A stretch of 64,000 bases of DNA from Thermomonas sp. S9 (lineage in GTDB: Bacteria > Pseudomonadota > Gammaproteobacteria > Xanthomonadales > Xanthomonadaceae), in contig NZ_JAJDFY010000001.1 of the NCBI RefSeq assembly GCF_024704365.1, forward strand, positions 849,001-913,000, given 5' to 3'. A program made the position numbers and the translations under genes. Of this stretch, positions 54,981-64,000 are shown one piece after another. The notes below the pieces were generated by a model that worked only from the letters and a program-made list of their open reading frames with translations, did no database searches and was not told the origin of the DNA. The stretch's first letter is position 1, and each line of letters opens with the position of its first letter.

Positions 54981-55024
54981 ACTCACCTGGTCGCGGGTGA
55001 GTGTCTTCGCCGCCGCGAGGCGGC
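54981..55024 (+). promoter_or_regulatory. Two hairpins in the prs-rplY gap
   Basis: ACTCACC/GGTGAGT (54981-55002) and GCCGCC-GCGA-GGCGGC (55009-55024, a GNRA tetraloop) form consecutive stems ending 28 bases before the rplY ATG. The second could affect initiation or serve as an L25 leader; known gammaproteobacterial L25 leaders have other sequences, so this is inference. Confidence 0.4.
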
Positions 55025-55052
55025 TTCATCGCAACGAGAAGTGAGTCATCCC

Positions 55053-55709
55053 ATGTCCGAACACACCATCAAGGCCACCAGCCGCAACGTCGAGGGGAAG
55101 GGTGCGAGCCGCCGCCTGCGTCGTGCGGCCCAGCTGCCGGCCATCGTCTACGGCGGCAAGTCCGCTCCCCAGGCCATCCAGATCGAGCACGAGCAGATCT
55201 GGCTCGCCAGCCACCACGAGTGGTTCTATTCGTCGATCCTGAACCTGGACATCGACGGCAAGGTCGAGCAGGTCCTGCTGCGCGACATGCAGCGCCACCC
55301 GTACAAGCAGCTGATCCTGCACCTGGACTTCCAGCGCGTGGACGCCAGCCAGGCGCTGCGCACCAAGGTCCAGCTGCACTTCCTGAACCAGGAGAAGTCA
55401 CCGGCCGGCAAGACCAGCGGCGTGGTCATCACCCACGAGCTGACAGAAGTGGAAGTGAGCTGCCTGCCGAAGGACCTGCCGGAAGCGATCGAGGTCGATC
55501 TGGCCGAGCTGGCCGTGGGCGCCGTGGTGCACCTGTCCGACCTCAAGTTGCCGGCCGGCGTCGAGCTGCCGGCGCTGAAGCTGGGCAAGGAGCACGACGT
55601 GGCCGTGGTCATCGCCAAGCACGCCAAGGAAGAAGAAGTGACGGACGAGGCGGCCCCGGCCGCGGCCGAGGTGCCGGCCACCAAGGCCGCCAAGAAGGAC
55701 GACAAGTAA
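55053..55709 (+). CDS. rplY: 50S ribosomal protein L25/general stress protein Ctc
   Basis: The 218-residue protein binds 5S rRNA. The N-terminal L25 domain has [22 protein letters not shown] and [20 protein letters not shown]; the C-terminal Ctc (TL5-like) beta domain has [17 protein letters not shown]. The tail from about 190 is Ala/Glu/Lys-rich. The ATG at 55053 is preferred to an in-frame GTG at 55041. It lies between prs and pth, a usual location. Confidence 0.95.
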   Translation: MSEHTIKATSRNVEGKGASRRLRRAAQLPAIVYGGKSAPQAIQIEHEQIWLASHHEWFYSSILNLDIDGKVEQVLLRDMQRHPYKQLILHLDFQRVDASQALRTKVQLHFLNQEKSPAGKTSGVVITHELTEVEVSCLPKDLPEAIEVDLAELAVGAVVHLSDLKLPAGVELPALKLGKEHDVAVVIAKHAKEEEVTDEAAPAAAEVPATKAAKKDDK

Positions 55710-55721
55710 TCCCAGGCGCAT

Positions 55722-55755
55722 CGTCCCGGCGCGCGGCCTGGCCGCCGCCGGGACG
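55722..55755 (+). terminator. Hairpin between rplY and pth
   Basis: CGTCCCGGCG (55722-55731) and CGCCGGGACG (55746-55755) pair perfectly, with a further GCGGCC/GGCCGC in the loop. No T run follows. It could attenuate read-through or stabilise the rplY message. Confidence 0.45.
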
Positions 55756-55775
55756 GTTGCGGCGGGAGAAGCGCG

Positions 55776-56361
55776 ATGGCCGGTCTTCGTCTCATCGTCG
55801 GGCTGGGCAACCCCGGTGCCGAGTATCTGCGAACCCGGCACAACGCCGGGTTCTGGTTTATTGACGCGCTGGCGCAGGCCCGCGGCGCGCGCTTCGGGCT
55901 GGAAAGCAGGCTGTTCGGCGAGACCGCGAAGGTGGACATCGCCGGCCAGCCGGTGTGGCTTGCTGCGCCCGGCGACCTTCATGAACGCCAGCGGCAAGTC
56001 GGTCACCGCCGCGCTTCGCTACTGGAAGATCGCGCCGGAGGAGATGCTGGTGGCGCACGACGAGCTGGACCTGCCGCCGGGCGTGGCGCGCCTGAAGTTC
56101 GACGGCGGCCACGGCGGCCAGAACGGGCTGCGCGACACCATCCGCCTGCTCGGGCACGCGCGCTTCCACCGCCTGCGCATCGGCATCGGCCATCCCGGCC
56201 ACAAGGATCAGGTGACGCCGTGGGTGCTCGGGCGCCCGGGCGCGGCCGACGAGGCCCTGATCCTGCGCGCGATCGGCAATGCCGCCGACGTGCTGCCGCT
56301 GGCGGTGCGCGGCGATTTCATGGAGGCGATGACGCGGCTGCACACGCCGCGCTCGCCATGA
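55776..56361 (+). CDS. pth: Peptidyl-tRNA hydrolase, frameshifted near 55960
   Basis: The 194-codon enzyme releases tRNA from peptidyl-tRNA. It has [18 protein letters not shown] with the catalytic His at about 23, the [13 protein letters not shown] motif, HDELDLPPG with the catalytic Asp, and [11 protein letters not shown]. One base too many near 55960 (CTTGCTG) separates the first 60 codons; removing it gives [11 protein letters not shown]. Pth is essential in bacteria, so a sequencing error is likely. Confidence 0.92.
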
Positions 56362-56410
56362 GTTCATCGCGCCGGCAACTGGTCGGCGCGGCAACGGAGC
56401 AAGACGCATC

Positions 56411-57501
56411 ATGGGCATCAAATGCGGCATCGTCGGACTGCCGAACGTCGGCAAGTCCACCCTGTTCAACGCGCTGACCAAGGCCGGCATCGCCGCGGCC
56501 AACTTCCCGTTCTGCACGATCGAGCCGAACGTCGGCGTGGTGCCGGTGCCGGACCCGCGGCTCAATGCGCTGAGCGAGATCGTCAAGCCGCAGAAGGTGA
56601 TCCCGACCGCGGTCGAGTTCGTGGACATCGCCGGGCTGGTCGCCGGCGCGGCCAGCGGCGAGGGCCTGGGCAACAAGTTCCTGGCGCATATCCGCGAGGT
56701 GGACGCGATCTGCCACGTGGTGCGCTGCTTCGAGCACCCCGACGTGATCCACGTCGCCAACAAGGTCGATCCGATCGCCGACATCGAGACCATCGACACC
56801 GAGCTGGCGCTGGCCGACCTGGAGTCGGTGGACAAGGCGATCGCCCGCTACGAGCGCGTGGCCAAGGGCGGCGACAAGGACGCCAGGGCGAAGATCGAGG
56901 TGCTGGGCAAGCTGCGCGCCGCGCTGGACGCGGGCAAGGCCGCGCGCACGGTGGCGCTGGACGAGGAGCAGCGCGCGCTGGTGCGCGAGCTGTTCCTGCT
57001 CACCCTGAAGCCGGTGATGTACGTGGCCAACGTGCTGGAGGACGGCTTCACGGACAACCCGCACCTGGACGCGGTCGCGCGCGCGCGGCCGGCGAGGGCG
57101 CCGAGGTGGTGCCGGTGTGCGCGGCGATCGAGGAGGAGCTGAGCCAGCTGGACGAGGCCGACCGCGATGCCTTCCTGGCCGACCTCGGGCTGGACGAGCC
57201 GGGCCTGAACCGGGTGATCCGCGCCGCCTACAGGCTGCTGGGGCTGCAGACCTACTTCACTGCCGGCGTGAAGGAAGTGCGCGCGTGGACGGTCAAGGCC
57301 GGCGCCACCGCGCCGCAGGCCGCGGGCGTGATCCATACCGATTTCGAGAAGGGCTTCATCCGCGCCGAGACCATCGGCTACGACGACTTCATCAAATACC
57401 GCGGCGAAGCCGGCGCGCGCGACGCCGGCCGCCTGCGCCTGGAGGGCAAGGACTACCGGGTGCAGGAAGGCGACGTGCTGCACTTCCGCTTCAACGTCTG
57501 A
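56411..57501 (+). CDS. ychF: Redox-regulated ATPase YchF, frameshifted near 57080
   Basis: The 363-codon P-loop protein of the OBG-like family binds ATP in preference to GTP. The Walker [15 protein letters not shown] is at about residues 8-21, the switch [13 protein letters not shown] follows, and the C-terminal TGS domain includes [21 protein letters not shown] and the conserved [18 protein letters not shown] end. A GC dinucleotide run at about 57076-57088 is one base short, breaking the frame after HLDAVARAR; correction gives [17 protein letters not shown]. The order pth-ychF is widely conserved. Confidence 0.95.
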
Positions 57502-57522
57502 CCTCCGCGCCGGTTGCACCAC

Positions 57523-57552
57523 GACGAAGCCGCGCCCTGGCGCGGCTTCGTC
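57523..57552. terminator. Perfect hairpin between convergent ychF and phzF genes
   Basis: GACGAAGCCGCGCC and GGCGCGGCTTCGTC are exact complements separated by two bases, giving a 14-bp arm palindrome that could fold with a six-base loop. It sits midway in the 88-base convergent gap and can serve either direction; no T run is present. Confidence 0.65.
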
Positions 57553-57589
57553 AGGTCGGCAGTCCGCCGGCGCGGCTGGCCGGTGGCGG

Positions 57590-58489
57590 TCAGCCCTGCG
57601 GCCAGTCCAGCGCGCCGCGTACCACCGGCACCGCCCGCCCACCGGACCAGACCTCGCCCTGCGCATCCACGGTCAGTTCGAGGATGGCATCAACGCCCAC
57701 TTCGCGGCCCTGGCTGACGCGGTAGAAGCCGCCCGGGCGGGGCGGCAGCGCGCCGCGCTCGGCCAGCCAGGCGGCGAGGGTGGCGTTGGCGGCGCCGGAG
57801 GCGGCGTCCTCGAAGCGTGCCGGGGCGCCGACGAAGGCGCGCACCGCGTAGTAATACACCGGGTCGTGGCTGCGCGCGTACACGAACAGGCCCATGCTGT
57901 CGGTGGTCTCGGCCAGCGCGGCGATCGCGTCCCAGTCGGGCTGCACGCTGCGCAGGTGCGCCTCGTCGGCCAGTTCCACCAGCCACCAGCGGCGCCCGCC
58001 GTCCATCAGCACCGGCGGCAGCGCGCCCAGGCGCAGGCCGGCCAGCGCGGCGGCGAGGCGGGCATCGTCGGGCGCGGCGATTTCCTGCACCCGCGCGCGC
58101 GGCGTGCGCACCGCCAGCGTGCGCGTGGCGCCTTCGCCGCGCACGCGCAGCGGCAGCAGGCCGGCGATGCCTTCCTGCACCAGGAACTGCGCGCCCTCCG
58201 CGTCGATGCGCGGCTTGACCAGCCCCGCATCCAGCAGCGCATATGCGGTGCCGACGCTGGGGTGGCCGGCGAACGGCACTTCCCGGCGCGGACTGAAGAT
58301 GCGGATGGCGTGGGTGGCCTTTGGCGTGCTGGGCGGGAACACGAAGGTGGTTTCCGGCAGCCGCGTCCAGCGCGCGATGGCCTGCATCGCGGCACCGTCC
58401 AGGCCCTGCGCGTCCAGCACCACCGCCAGCGGATTGCCGGCGCCGGGGCGGGAGGCGAACACATCCAGTTGCACGTAGCGGCGGGGCAT
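57590..58489 (-). CDS. PhzF family isomerase-like protein, copy 1
   Basis: The 299-residue protein has the diaminopimelate-epimerase-like double domain of PhzF: LDVFASRPGAGNPLAVVLDAQGLDG at the start, the catalytic Glu in LPETTFV, the FAGHPSVGTAYALL motif, and the second-half GRRWW and SGAANATLAAW segments. Relatives isomerise DHHA in phenazine synthesis, but most single copies have no assigned reaction and no phenazine genes are here. It is 29 bases downstream of a broken second copy on the same strand. Confidence 0.88.
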   Translation of the reverse strand: MPRRYVQLDVFASRPGAGNPLAVVLDAQGLDGAAMQAIARWTRLPETTFVFPPSTPKATHAIRIFSPRREVPFAGHPSVGTAYALLDAGLVKPRIDAEGAQFLVQEGIAGLLPLRVRGEGATRTLAVRTPRARVQEIAAPDDARLAAALAGLRLGALPPVLMDGGRRWWLVELADEAHLRSVQPDWDAIAALAETTDSMGLFVYARSHDPVYYYAVRAFVGAPARFEDAASGAANATLAAWLAERGALPPRPGGFYRVSQGREVGVDAILELTVDAQGEVWSGGRAVPVVRGALDWPQG

Positions 58490-58518
58490 GGCGGGGGGGC
58501 GCGAAAAGGGCGCGCAGC

Positions 58519-59385
58519 TTACCAGTCCAGCCGGCCTTCGATCACCTGCTGCACCTGGCCGCCGATCCAGACCTCGCCATCGCCATCCACCCGCACCGAG
58601 ACCCGCCCGTCGCGGCCCAGTTCGCGGCCCTGGCTGGCGACGTAGGCACCGTCCGTGCCGGGCAGCCGCCCTTGGCGGTGCAGGCAGGCGGCGATGGCGG
58701 CATTCGCGCTGCCGGTGACCGGGTCTTCCGGCACGCTCACCGCATCGCCGGGGCAGAACGCGCGCACCGCCAGCGCGTGGGTCGCGGCTGCTTCAAAGGC
58801 ATACACCGCAACCCCGGTGGCGGCGGTGGCATTGGTCCAGGCGGCGATCGCGGCGAAATCCGGGCGGAACGCGCGCAGGGCGACCGCCGAGGCGGCTTCC
58901 AGCGCTCACCAGCGCGGGCCGTTGTCCCACAGCGTGGCCTGCGTGCCGGGCGCGATCAGGGCGTCCAGCCCGTGCGGCAGCGGGTCGCCATGACGCGCGA
59001 CTTCGCGCGCACGCGGACTGCGCACGAACGGCAGCAGCTGCGCGCCCTGCATCTCGATGCGCACTGGCAGGCGCCCGGCGCCGCACTGTTGCACCAGCCT
59101 GCCGGCGCTGGGTTGCGCCAGGCGATGCTGGGCCGCGGCCCAGGCCGCGCCCACGCTGGGGTGGCCGGCGAACGGCAGTTCGCTGCCGGGGGTGAAGATG
59201 CGGATGCGGTAGTCGGCGCCAGGGTCGGGCGGCAGGAAGAACACGGTTTCCGACAGGTTCAGCCAGGCGGCCAGCGCCTGCATCGCCGCAGTGTCCAGAT
59301 CCTGCGCATCCAGCACCACGCCCAGCGGGTTGCCCTGACCCGGGCGGGCGGCGAACACATCCAGCTGCAGATAACGACGGATCAT
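58519..59385 (-). pseudogene. PhzF family protein, copy 2, with an in-frame stop
   Basis: A paralogue of copy 1 (LDVFAARPGQGNPLGVVLDAQDLDT, LSETVFF, FAGHPSVGAAWAAA, DPVTGSANAAIAA). At 58906-58908 the codon TGA follows RW, where copy 1 reads GRRWWL; TGG would restore ALEAASAVALRAF and the whole C-terminal half in the same frame without any indel. So the break is one substitution (TGG to TGA), unlike the indels elsewhere, and may be a real nonsense mutation or a base error. Met at 59385 matches copy 1; one three codons upstream at 59394 is possible. Confidence 0.8.
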
Positions 59386-59419
59386 GGCGGGCAATCGACG
59401 GACGCAGGGGCGGGGCCGC

Positions 59420-59425
59420 TAGAAT
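59420..59425 (+). promoter_or_regulatory. Candidate -10 element for the lysC-lysA fusion gene
   Basis: TAGAAT precedes the ATG by 88 bases and is the third occurrence of this hexamer at a divergent start region in the window. A weak -35 match (TCGACG at 59395-59400) lies with a 19-base spacer. The 88-base 5' leader could hold a lysine or other attenuator, but I see no recognised riboswitch. Confidence 0.4.
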
Positions 59426-59512
59426 GCACCAGTGCCGCGGCTCGCGGCATTTTCTTCGTCTGCGTCTCCCCGGCGTCCCGACCCCATTCCATTTCCTGTT
59501 TCCTGCGGATCC

Positions 59513-62128
59513 ATGTCCACACGTCCCCCCGCGTCCGATGCTGGCTGGCTGGTGCTCAAGTTTGGCGGCACCTCGGTCTCCAAACGCACGCGCTGGGACA
59601 CCATCGGGCACCTGGCGACCGCGCGACTGCAGGAGGCGCCGCGGGTGCTGGTGGTGGTGTCCGCGCTGTCGGGCGTCACCAACGCGCTGACTGCGATTGC
59701 CGACGGCGCGGCGGATGCCGCCGCGCGGGTGACGCAGCTGGAGACGCGCCACCGCGACTTCGCCGTCAAACTCGAGCTGGAAGCCGAGGCCGTGCTGGGC
59801 GCGCGCCTGGCCGCGCTGCGCGACCTGCTGGACGACCCGCGCGCAGCGACGCGGCCGCTGGACTGGCAGGCCGAGGTGCTGGCGCAGGGCGAGCTGTTGT
59901 CCTCCACGCTTGGCGCCGCCTACCTGCGCGCGCAGGGGCTGGACATCGGCTGGATGGACGCGCGCGACTGGCTCACTGCGCTGCCGCCGCAGCCCAACCA
60001 GAGCGCGTGGGCGCAGCGGCTGTCGGTGAACTGCCAGTGGCAGGCCGACGCCGGCTGGCGCGCGCGCTTCGCCGCCCAGCCCAGCCAGCTGCTGATCACC
60101 CAGGGCTTCATCGCCCGGCATGGCGATGGCGGCACCGCGATCCTCGGACGCGGCGGCTCCGACACCTCGGCCGCTTATTTCGGTGCGCTGCTGGGTGCGC
60201 GCCGGGTGGAGATCTGGACCGACGTGCCCGGCATGTTCAGCGCCAACCCGCGCGAGGTGCCGGACGCACGCCTGTTGACCAGGCTGGACTATGCCGAAGC
60301 GCAGGAAATCGCCACCACCGGGGCCAAGGTGCTGCACCCGCGCTCGCTGCGGCCGTGCCGCAACACCGGCGTGCCGATACTGATCCTCGACACCGAGCGC
60401 CCGCACCTGCCGGGCACCCGCATCGACGAGGCCGCCGAGCCGGTGCCCGGCGTGAAGGCGATCAGCCGCCGCAACGGCATCGTGCTGGTGTCGATGGAAA
60501 GCATCGGCATGTGGCAGCAGGTGGGCTTCCTGGCCGACGTGTTCGAACGCTTCAAGCGCCACGGGCTGTCGGTGGACATGATCGGCTCGGCCGAGACCAA
60601 CGTGACGGTGTCGCTGGACCCGTCCGAGAACCTGGTCACCACCGACGTGCTCTCGGCGCTCTCGGCGGATCTGGCCGAAGTCTGCCGGGTCAAGGTGATC
60701 GCGCCGTGTGCGGCGATCACCCTGGTCGGGCGCGGCATGCGCGCGCTGCTGCACAAACTGCAGGACGTGTGGGCGATGTTCGGGCGCGAGAACGTGCACC
60801 TGATTTCGCAGTCCTCGAACGATCTCAACCTGACCTTCGTGGTGGACGAGGCCGCAGCCGACGGCATGCTGCCGAAGCTGCACGCGGCGCTGATCGACTC
60901 CGGCGCGATGCCGGTGCACGAAGCGGAGGTGTTCGGCCCGCGCTGGCGCGAGATCGAAGGGACTTTCCGGCCGCGGCCGGCGCCGTGGTGGCGGATGCCG
61001 CAGGCGCGCGCGGCGCTGCTGCTGCTCGCGCAAGGCAACACCCCACGTTATGCCTACCACCTGCCGACGGTGCTGGCGCGCGCGCGCCAGCTCCAGGCCA
61101 TCGCCGCGCTGGACCGCCGCTATTACGCGATCAAGGCGAACGCGCATCCCGCCATCCTGCGTGCGCTGGTGGACGAAGGCTTCGGGCTGGAATGCGTGTC
61201 GCAGGGCGAGCTGGAGCGCGCCTTCGCGGCGCTGCCCGGCCTCGACCCGGCGCGCGTGCTGTTCACCCCCAGCTTCGCGCCGATCGCCGAATACCGGGCG
61301 GCGCTGGCGCGCGGGGTCACCGTCACCGTGGACAACGTGGAGCTGCTGCGGCGCTGGCCGGAGGTGTTCCGCGGACGCGTGCTGTGGCTGCGCATCGACC
61401 TCGGCCACGGCGACGGCCATCACGCCAAGGTCAATACCGGTGGCAGAGAGGCCAAGTTCGGGCTATCGGCGCAGCGGGTGGACGAGTTCGTGGACGCCGC
61501 GCGCGCGCTGGACGTGCGCATCACCGGCCTGCACGCGCACCTGGGCAGCGGGATCGAGACGGTGAGCCACTGGCAGCAGGTGGTGGATGAACTGGCCGGC
61601 TTCGCGCGCCGGATCGGCAGCGTGGAGGTGCTGGACATCGGCGGCGGGTTGCCGATTCCCTACAGCGCCGACGACGAGCCGTTCGACCTCGACGCCTGGG
61701 CGGCCGCCCTGGCGGCAGTCAAGGCCGTGCATCCCGCATTCCAGCTCGCGATCGAGCCAGGCCGCTTCCTGGTGGCGGAGGCCGGTGTGCTGCTGGCGCG
61801 CGCGACCCAGGTGGTGGAGAAGGACGGCGTGCTGCGGGTCGGCCTGGACGCCGGCATGAACGCGCTGATCCGCCCCGCGCTGTATGACGCCTGGCACGAC
61901 ATCCACAACCTGTCGCGGCTGGACGATGGCGCCCGCTACGACTTCGACGTGGTCGGCCCGATCTGCGAGTCCAGCGACGTGTTCGGCCACCGCGTCAAGC
62001 TGCCCGCCGCCACCGCGCCGGGCGACGTGATGCTGATCGCGGACGCCGGCGCCTACGGCTTCAGCATGGCCAGCACCTACAATCTGCGCCCGCTGCCGGC
62101 CGAGGACATCCTCGCCGGCGGCGCCTGA
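59513..62128 (+). CDS. lysC-lysA fusion: Bifunctional aspartate kinase / diaminopimelate decarboxylase
   Basis: The 871-residue protein joins the first and last enzymes of lysine synthesis. Residues about 1-460 are aspartate kinase (VLKFGGTSVSKRTRWD, GRGGSDTSAAYFGALLGA, FGENVH-type ACT region with GMRALLHKLQDVW). Residues about 490-871 are the PLP-dependent decarboxylase (YYAIKANAHPAILRAL with the PLP Lys, DIGGGLPIPY, GPICESSDVFG with the catalytic Cys). Fused enzymes of this kind are typical of Xanthomonas. Channelling between distant pathway steps is not chemically obvious; coordinated control is more likely. The gene is 11 bases upstream of murL. Confidence 0.95.
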   Translation: MSTRPPASDAGWLVLKFGGTSVSKRTRWDTIGHLATARLQEAPRVLVVVSALSGVTNALTAIADGAADAAARVTQLETRHRDFAVKLELEAEAVLGARLAALRDLLDDPRAATRPLDWQAEVLAQGELLSSTLGAAYLRAQGLDIGWMDARDWLTALPPQPNQSAWAQRLSVNCQWQADAGWRARFAAQPSQLLITQGFIARHGDGGTAILGRGGSDTSAAYFGALLGARRVEIWTDVPGMFSANPREVPDARLLTRLDYAEAQEIATTGAKVLHPRSLRPCRNTGVPILILDTERPHLPGTRIDEAAEPVPGVKAISRRNGIVLVSMESIGMWQQVGFLADVFERFKRHGLSVDMIGSAETNVTVSLDPSENLVTTDVLSALSADLAEVCRVKVIAPCAAITLVGRGMRALLHKLQDVWAMFGRENVHLISQSSNDLNLTFVVDEAAADGMLPKLHAALIDSGAMPVHEAEVFGPRWREIEGTFRPRPAPWWRMPQARAALLLLAQGNTPRYAYHLPTVLARARQLQAIAALDRRYYAIKANAHPAILRALVDEGFGLECVSQGELERAFAALPGLDPARVLFTPSFAPIAEYRAALARGVTVTVDNVELLRRWPEVFRGRVLWLRIDLGHGDGHHAKVNTGGREAKFGLSAQRVDEFVDAARALDVRITGLHAHLGSGIETVSHWQQVVDELAGFARRIGSVEVLDIGGGLPIPYSADDEPFDLDAWAAALAAVKAVHPAFQLAIEPGRFLVAEAGVLLARATQVVEKDGVLRVGLDAGMNALIRPALYDAWHDIHNLSRLDDGARYDFDVVGPICESSDVFGHRVKLPAATAPGDVMLIADAGAYGFSMASTYNLRPLPAEDILAGGA

Positions 62129-62153
62129 CACGCCGCGCATGCAACGGATTCCC

Positions 62154-63515
62154 ATGACCGACTGGACCTTCCACCGCGACGCCATCCGTACCTTCCGCTT
62201 CGTGCGCTGCGGCTTCGATGCGCAGACCGGCGTCGCGCAGCTGGTGTACGCCTTCGACGACGGCCCCGAACTGGTCGAGACCGTGACCGTGCCCGGCGCG
62301 CCGTTCGCACTCGACGGGGCGCGTGCGGCCGCGGTCCAGCGCGCCCTGCACCTGCTGCATCTGATCGCCGGGGTCAGCTACTACAAGGCGGCGGTGCCGG
62401 GCGAGATCCGCATCGAGGGCGCGCCCATCGACGCCGCCACGGCCGCGCTGCTGGAGCGCGTGTACCGCAACGGCCTGGGCGAATTCGCCTACCGCAACGG
62501 GCTGGACCTGCGCGACCGGCTGCGCTTCCCCGCGGAGGACGCGCCGACGCCGGCCGCCCCCGCGCTGGGCCTGCGCCCGCATGCGCTGGTCGCCATCGGC
62601 GGCGGCAAGGATTCGCTGGTCAGCATCGAGGCGCTGCGCGCCGAAGGCGTCGCCCAGACGGTGACGTGGATCGGCGGTTCGCAGCTGATCGCCGCCTGCG
62701 CCGCGCATACCGGGCTGCCCACCCTCAACATCGGTCGCCAGCTCGCGCCGCAGCTGTTCGAGTTCAACCGCCAGGGCGCGTGGAATGGCCACATCCCGGT
62801 GACCGCGGTGAACTCGGCCATCCTCGCGCTGGCCGCACTGGTGCTGGGCGTGGACCAGGTGGTGTTCTCCAACGAGCGCTCGGCCAGCTACGGCTCGCTG
62901 ATCCCCGGCACCGGCGAGGTGAACCACCAGTGGTCGAAGGGCTGGGCGTTCGAGTCGGCGTTCGGCGACCACCTGCAGTCGCACGTGGCCGCGGACCTGC
63001 ACTACTACTCCCTGCTGCGTCCGCTGAGCGAGCTGGCGGTAGCGCGGCAGTTCGCCAAGACCGACCGCTACGACGCGCATTTCTCCAGCTGCAACCGCAA
63101 CTTCCACATCCTGGGCGAGCGCCCCACCAGCCGCTGGTGCGGGGTCTGCCCGAAATGCCACTTCGTGTTCCTCGCGCTGGCGCCGTTCATGCCCAAGCCG
63201 CGGCTGGTGGGCATCGTCGGCCGCAACCTGCTGGACGACCCGGCGCAGATTCCCGGCTTCGACGCGCTGCTGGAATACCAGGACCACAAGCCGTTCGAAT
63301 GCGTCGGCGAGGGCCGCGAGTCGCGCGCCGCGATGGCCGCCCTGGCGCAGCGCCCGGACTGGCGCGAGGACGCAGTGGTGCGCCGGTTCGCGCGCGAGAT
63401 CCTGCCGCAGCTGGACGCGGCGGAGCTGGCCATCGAACCGCTGCTGGTGCCGGCCGGCGAGCACCGCATCCCGGCCGCGCTGTGGGAGCGCCTGCGTGTC
63501 CGCTTCGCTGCCTGA
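62154..63515 (+). CDS. murL: UDP-MurNAc-L-Ala-L-Glu epimerase MurL
   Basis: The 453-residue enzyme has an adenine-nucleotide alpha-hydrolase-like ATP loop ([17 protein letters not shown] at about 148) and a C-terminal Cys-rich segment ([17 protein letters not shown]). MurL converts UDP-MurNAc-L-Ala-L-Glu to the D-Glu form in the alternative peptidoglycan route found in Xanthomonas, in which MurD2 adds L-Glu. The ATG at 62154 has AACGGA just upstream and is preferred to one at 62139. It overlaps murD2 by 20 bases. Confidence 0.93.
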   Translation: MTDWTFHRDAIRTFRFVRCGFDAQTGVAQLVYAFDDGPELVETVTVPGAPFALDGARAAAVQRALHLLHLIAGVSYYKAAVPGEIRIEGAPIDAATAALLERVYRNGLGEFAYRNGLDLRDRLRFPAEDAPTPAAPALGLRPHALVAIGGGKDSLVSIEALRAEGVAQTVTWIGGSQLIAACAAHTGLPTLNIGRQLAPQLFEFNRQGAWNGHIPVTAVNSAILALAALVLGVDQVVFSNERSASYGSLIPGTGEVNHQWSKGWAFESAFGDHLQSHVAADLHYYSLLRPLSELAVARQFAKTDRYDAHFSSCNRNFHILGERPTSRWCGVCPKCHFVFLALAPFMPKPRLVGIVGRNLLDDPAQIPGFDALLEYQDHKPFECVGEGRESRAAMAALAQRPDWREDAVVRRFAREILPQLDAAELAIEPLLVPAGEHRIPAALWERLRVRFAA

Positions 63516-64000
63516 ACCCCTGCGCATCGCCGATCTGGCCGGGCGCCGGGTGGCGCTGTGGGGCTGGGGCCACGAGGGGCGCGCCGCCTACCATGCGCTG
63601 CGCGCACGCCTGCCCGCGCAGGCGCTGACCCTGTTCTGCGCGCCCGCGGAAGCCGTGCAGGCCGCCGCGCTGGGCGATCCGCACCTGGTGGTCGAGACGG
63701 TCGCCAGCGGCGAACGCCTGGCCACGTTCGAGGTGGTGGTGAAGTCGCCGGGCATCAGCCCATATCGTCCTGAAGCCGTGTTCGCTGCGCAGCGCGGTAC
63801 CCGCTTCCTCGGCGGCACCGCGCTGTGGCTGGCCGAGCGCGCGGATGACGACGGTGCGATTGCCAACATGCTGTGCGTCACCGGCACCAAGGGCAAGAGC
63901 ACCACGACCGCGCTGCTGGCACACCTGCTGCGCGCGGCCGGGCTGCGCACCGCGCTGGCCGGCAACATCGGGTTGCCGCTGCTGGAGCTGCTGGACGCGC
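63496..64000 (+). CDS. murD2: UDP-MurNAc-L-alanine--L-glutamate ligase MurD2, 5' part
   Basis: The first 168 codons of a Mur ligase are seen; the rest is past the right edge. The N-terminal domain reads [17 protein letters not shown], followed by [12 protein letters not shown] and the central-domain ATP loop [21 protein letters not shown] at about residues 129-149. The GTG start overlaps the end of murL. MurD2 adds L-glutamate to UDP-MurNAc-L-Ala, after which MurL epimerises it. The pairing with MurL is what separates this from the classical D-Glu-adding MurD. Confidence 0.9.
   Translation, partial: MSASLPEPLRIADLAGRRVALWGWGHEGRAAYHALRARLPAQALTLFCAPAEAVQAAALGDPHLVVETVASGERLATFEVVVKSPGISPYRPEAVFAAQRGTRFLGGTALWLAERADDDGAIANMLCVTGTKGKSTTTALLAHLLRAAGLRTALAGNIGLPLLELLDA

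Overview
The window is a 64 kb chromosomal segment of a very GC-rich gammaproteobacterium, most likely a member of the Xanthomonadaceae/Lysobacteraceae (Lysobacter, Luteimonas or Thermomonas-like). The lineage call rests on several hallmarks: a fused aspartate kinase/diaminopimelate decarboxylase (lysAC-type), the MurL-MurD2 pair for the alternative muropeptide route, the ahpC-ahpF-oxyR-orfX order known from Xanthomonas, a monothiol glutaredoxin fused to HesB-like and rhodanese domains, and the hemA-prfA / TPR-lolB-ispE-tRNA-Gln-prs-rplY-pth-ychF arrangement. No prophage, insertion sequence or CRISPR array is visible; this is core chromosome with a few lineage-specific genes.

Layout. 0-7 kb: a partial cytochrome c4-like gene, engB, gshA, a TPR lipoprotein and ppc. 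6.7-12.5 kb: a diphthine-ammonia-ligase-like ATPase, a 112-aa unknown, a DegV protein, two tandem amidohydrolases and AMP nucleosidase. 12.6-17.4 kb: a DUF924 protein, the three-domain glutaredoxin, an ECF sigma factor with a FecR-type partner, and a dioxygenase-like lipoprotein overlapping a cytochrome b561. 17.4-22.8 kb: SGNH hydrolase, rlmM, a nucleoside deaminase, glnS, a DUF2007 protein and an EamA transporter. 22.8-26.9 kb: the peroxide-defence block orfX-like, oxyR, ahpF, ahpC with a candidate OxyR operator. 26.9-31 kb: prmC, proline iminopeptidase, a NUDIX hydrolase, a 5'-3' exonuclease-like protein and a nitroreductase. 31-36.9 kb: the three transhydrogenase genes, with pntAA separated from pntAB-pntB by a four-gene ECF sigma operon on the other strand, then sufT. 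36.9-39.6 kb: a secreted M4 metalloprotease behind a structured leader. 39.6-48.1 kb: asparaginase-like, TPR-sulfotransferase, DUF2069, wrbA, yihY, a TlpA-like lipoprotein, acylphosphatase, mntH, an HTH-PPK2 fusion and a GNAT. 48.2-57.5 kb: prfA and hemA diverge from the TPR-lolB-ispE-tRNA-Gln-prs-rplY-pth-ychF cluster. 57.6-64 kb: two PhzF paralogues, then lysC-lysA, murL and a truncated murD2.

A striking property of the sequence is the number of broken reading frames. Fourteen genes, several of them essential (glnS, prs, pth, lolB), are each interrupted by one 1- or 2-base indel, often in homopolymers or GC dinucleotide runs, and a fifteenth (the second PhzF) has an in-frame stop. The pattern fits uncorrected sequencing indels far better than gene decay, so these genes are annotated as whole genes with the break position given.

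The most interesting items are the HTH-PPK2 fusion, the ECF operon carrying an 11-residue-repeat periplasmic protein inserted between pnt genes, the structured leader of the M4 protease, the Grx-HesB-rhodanese fusion, and paired palindromes at convergent gene ends.
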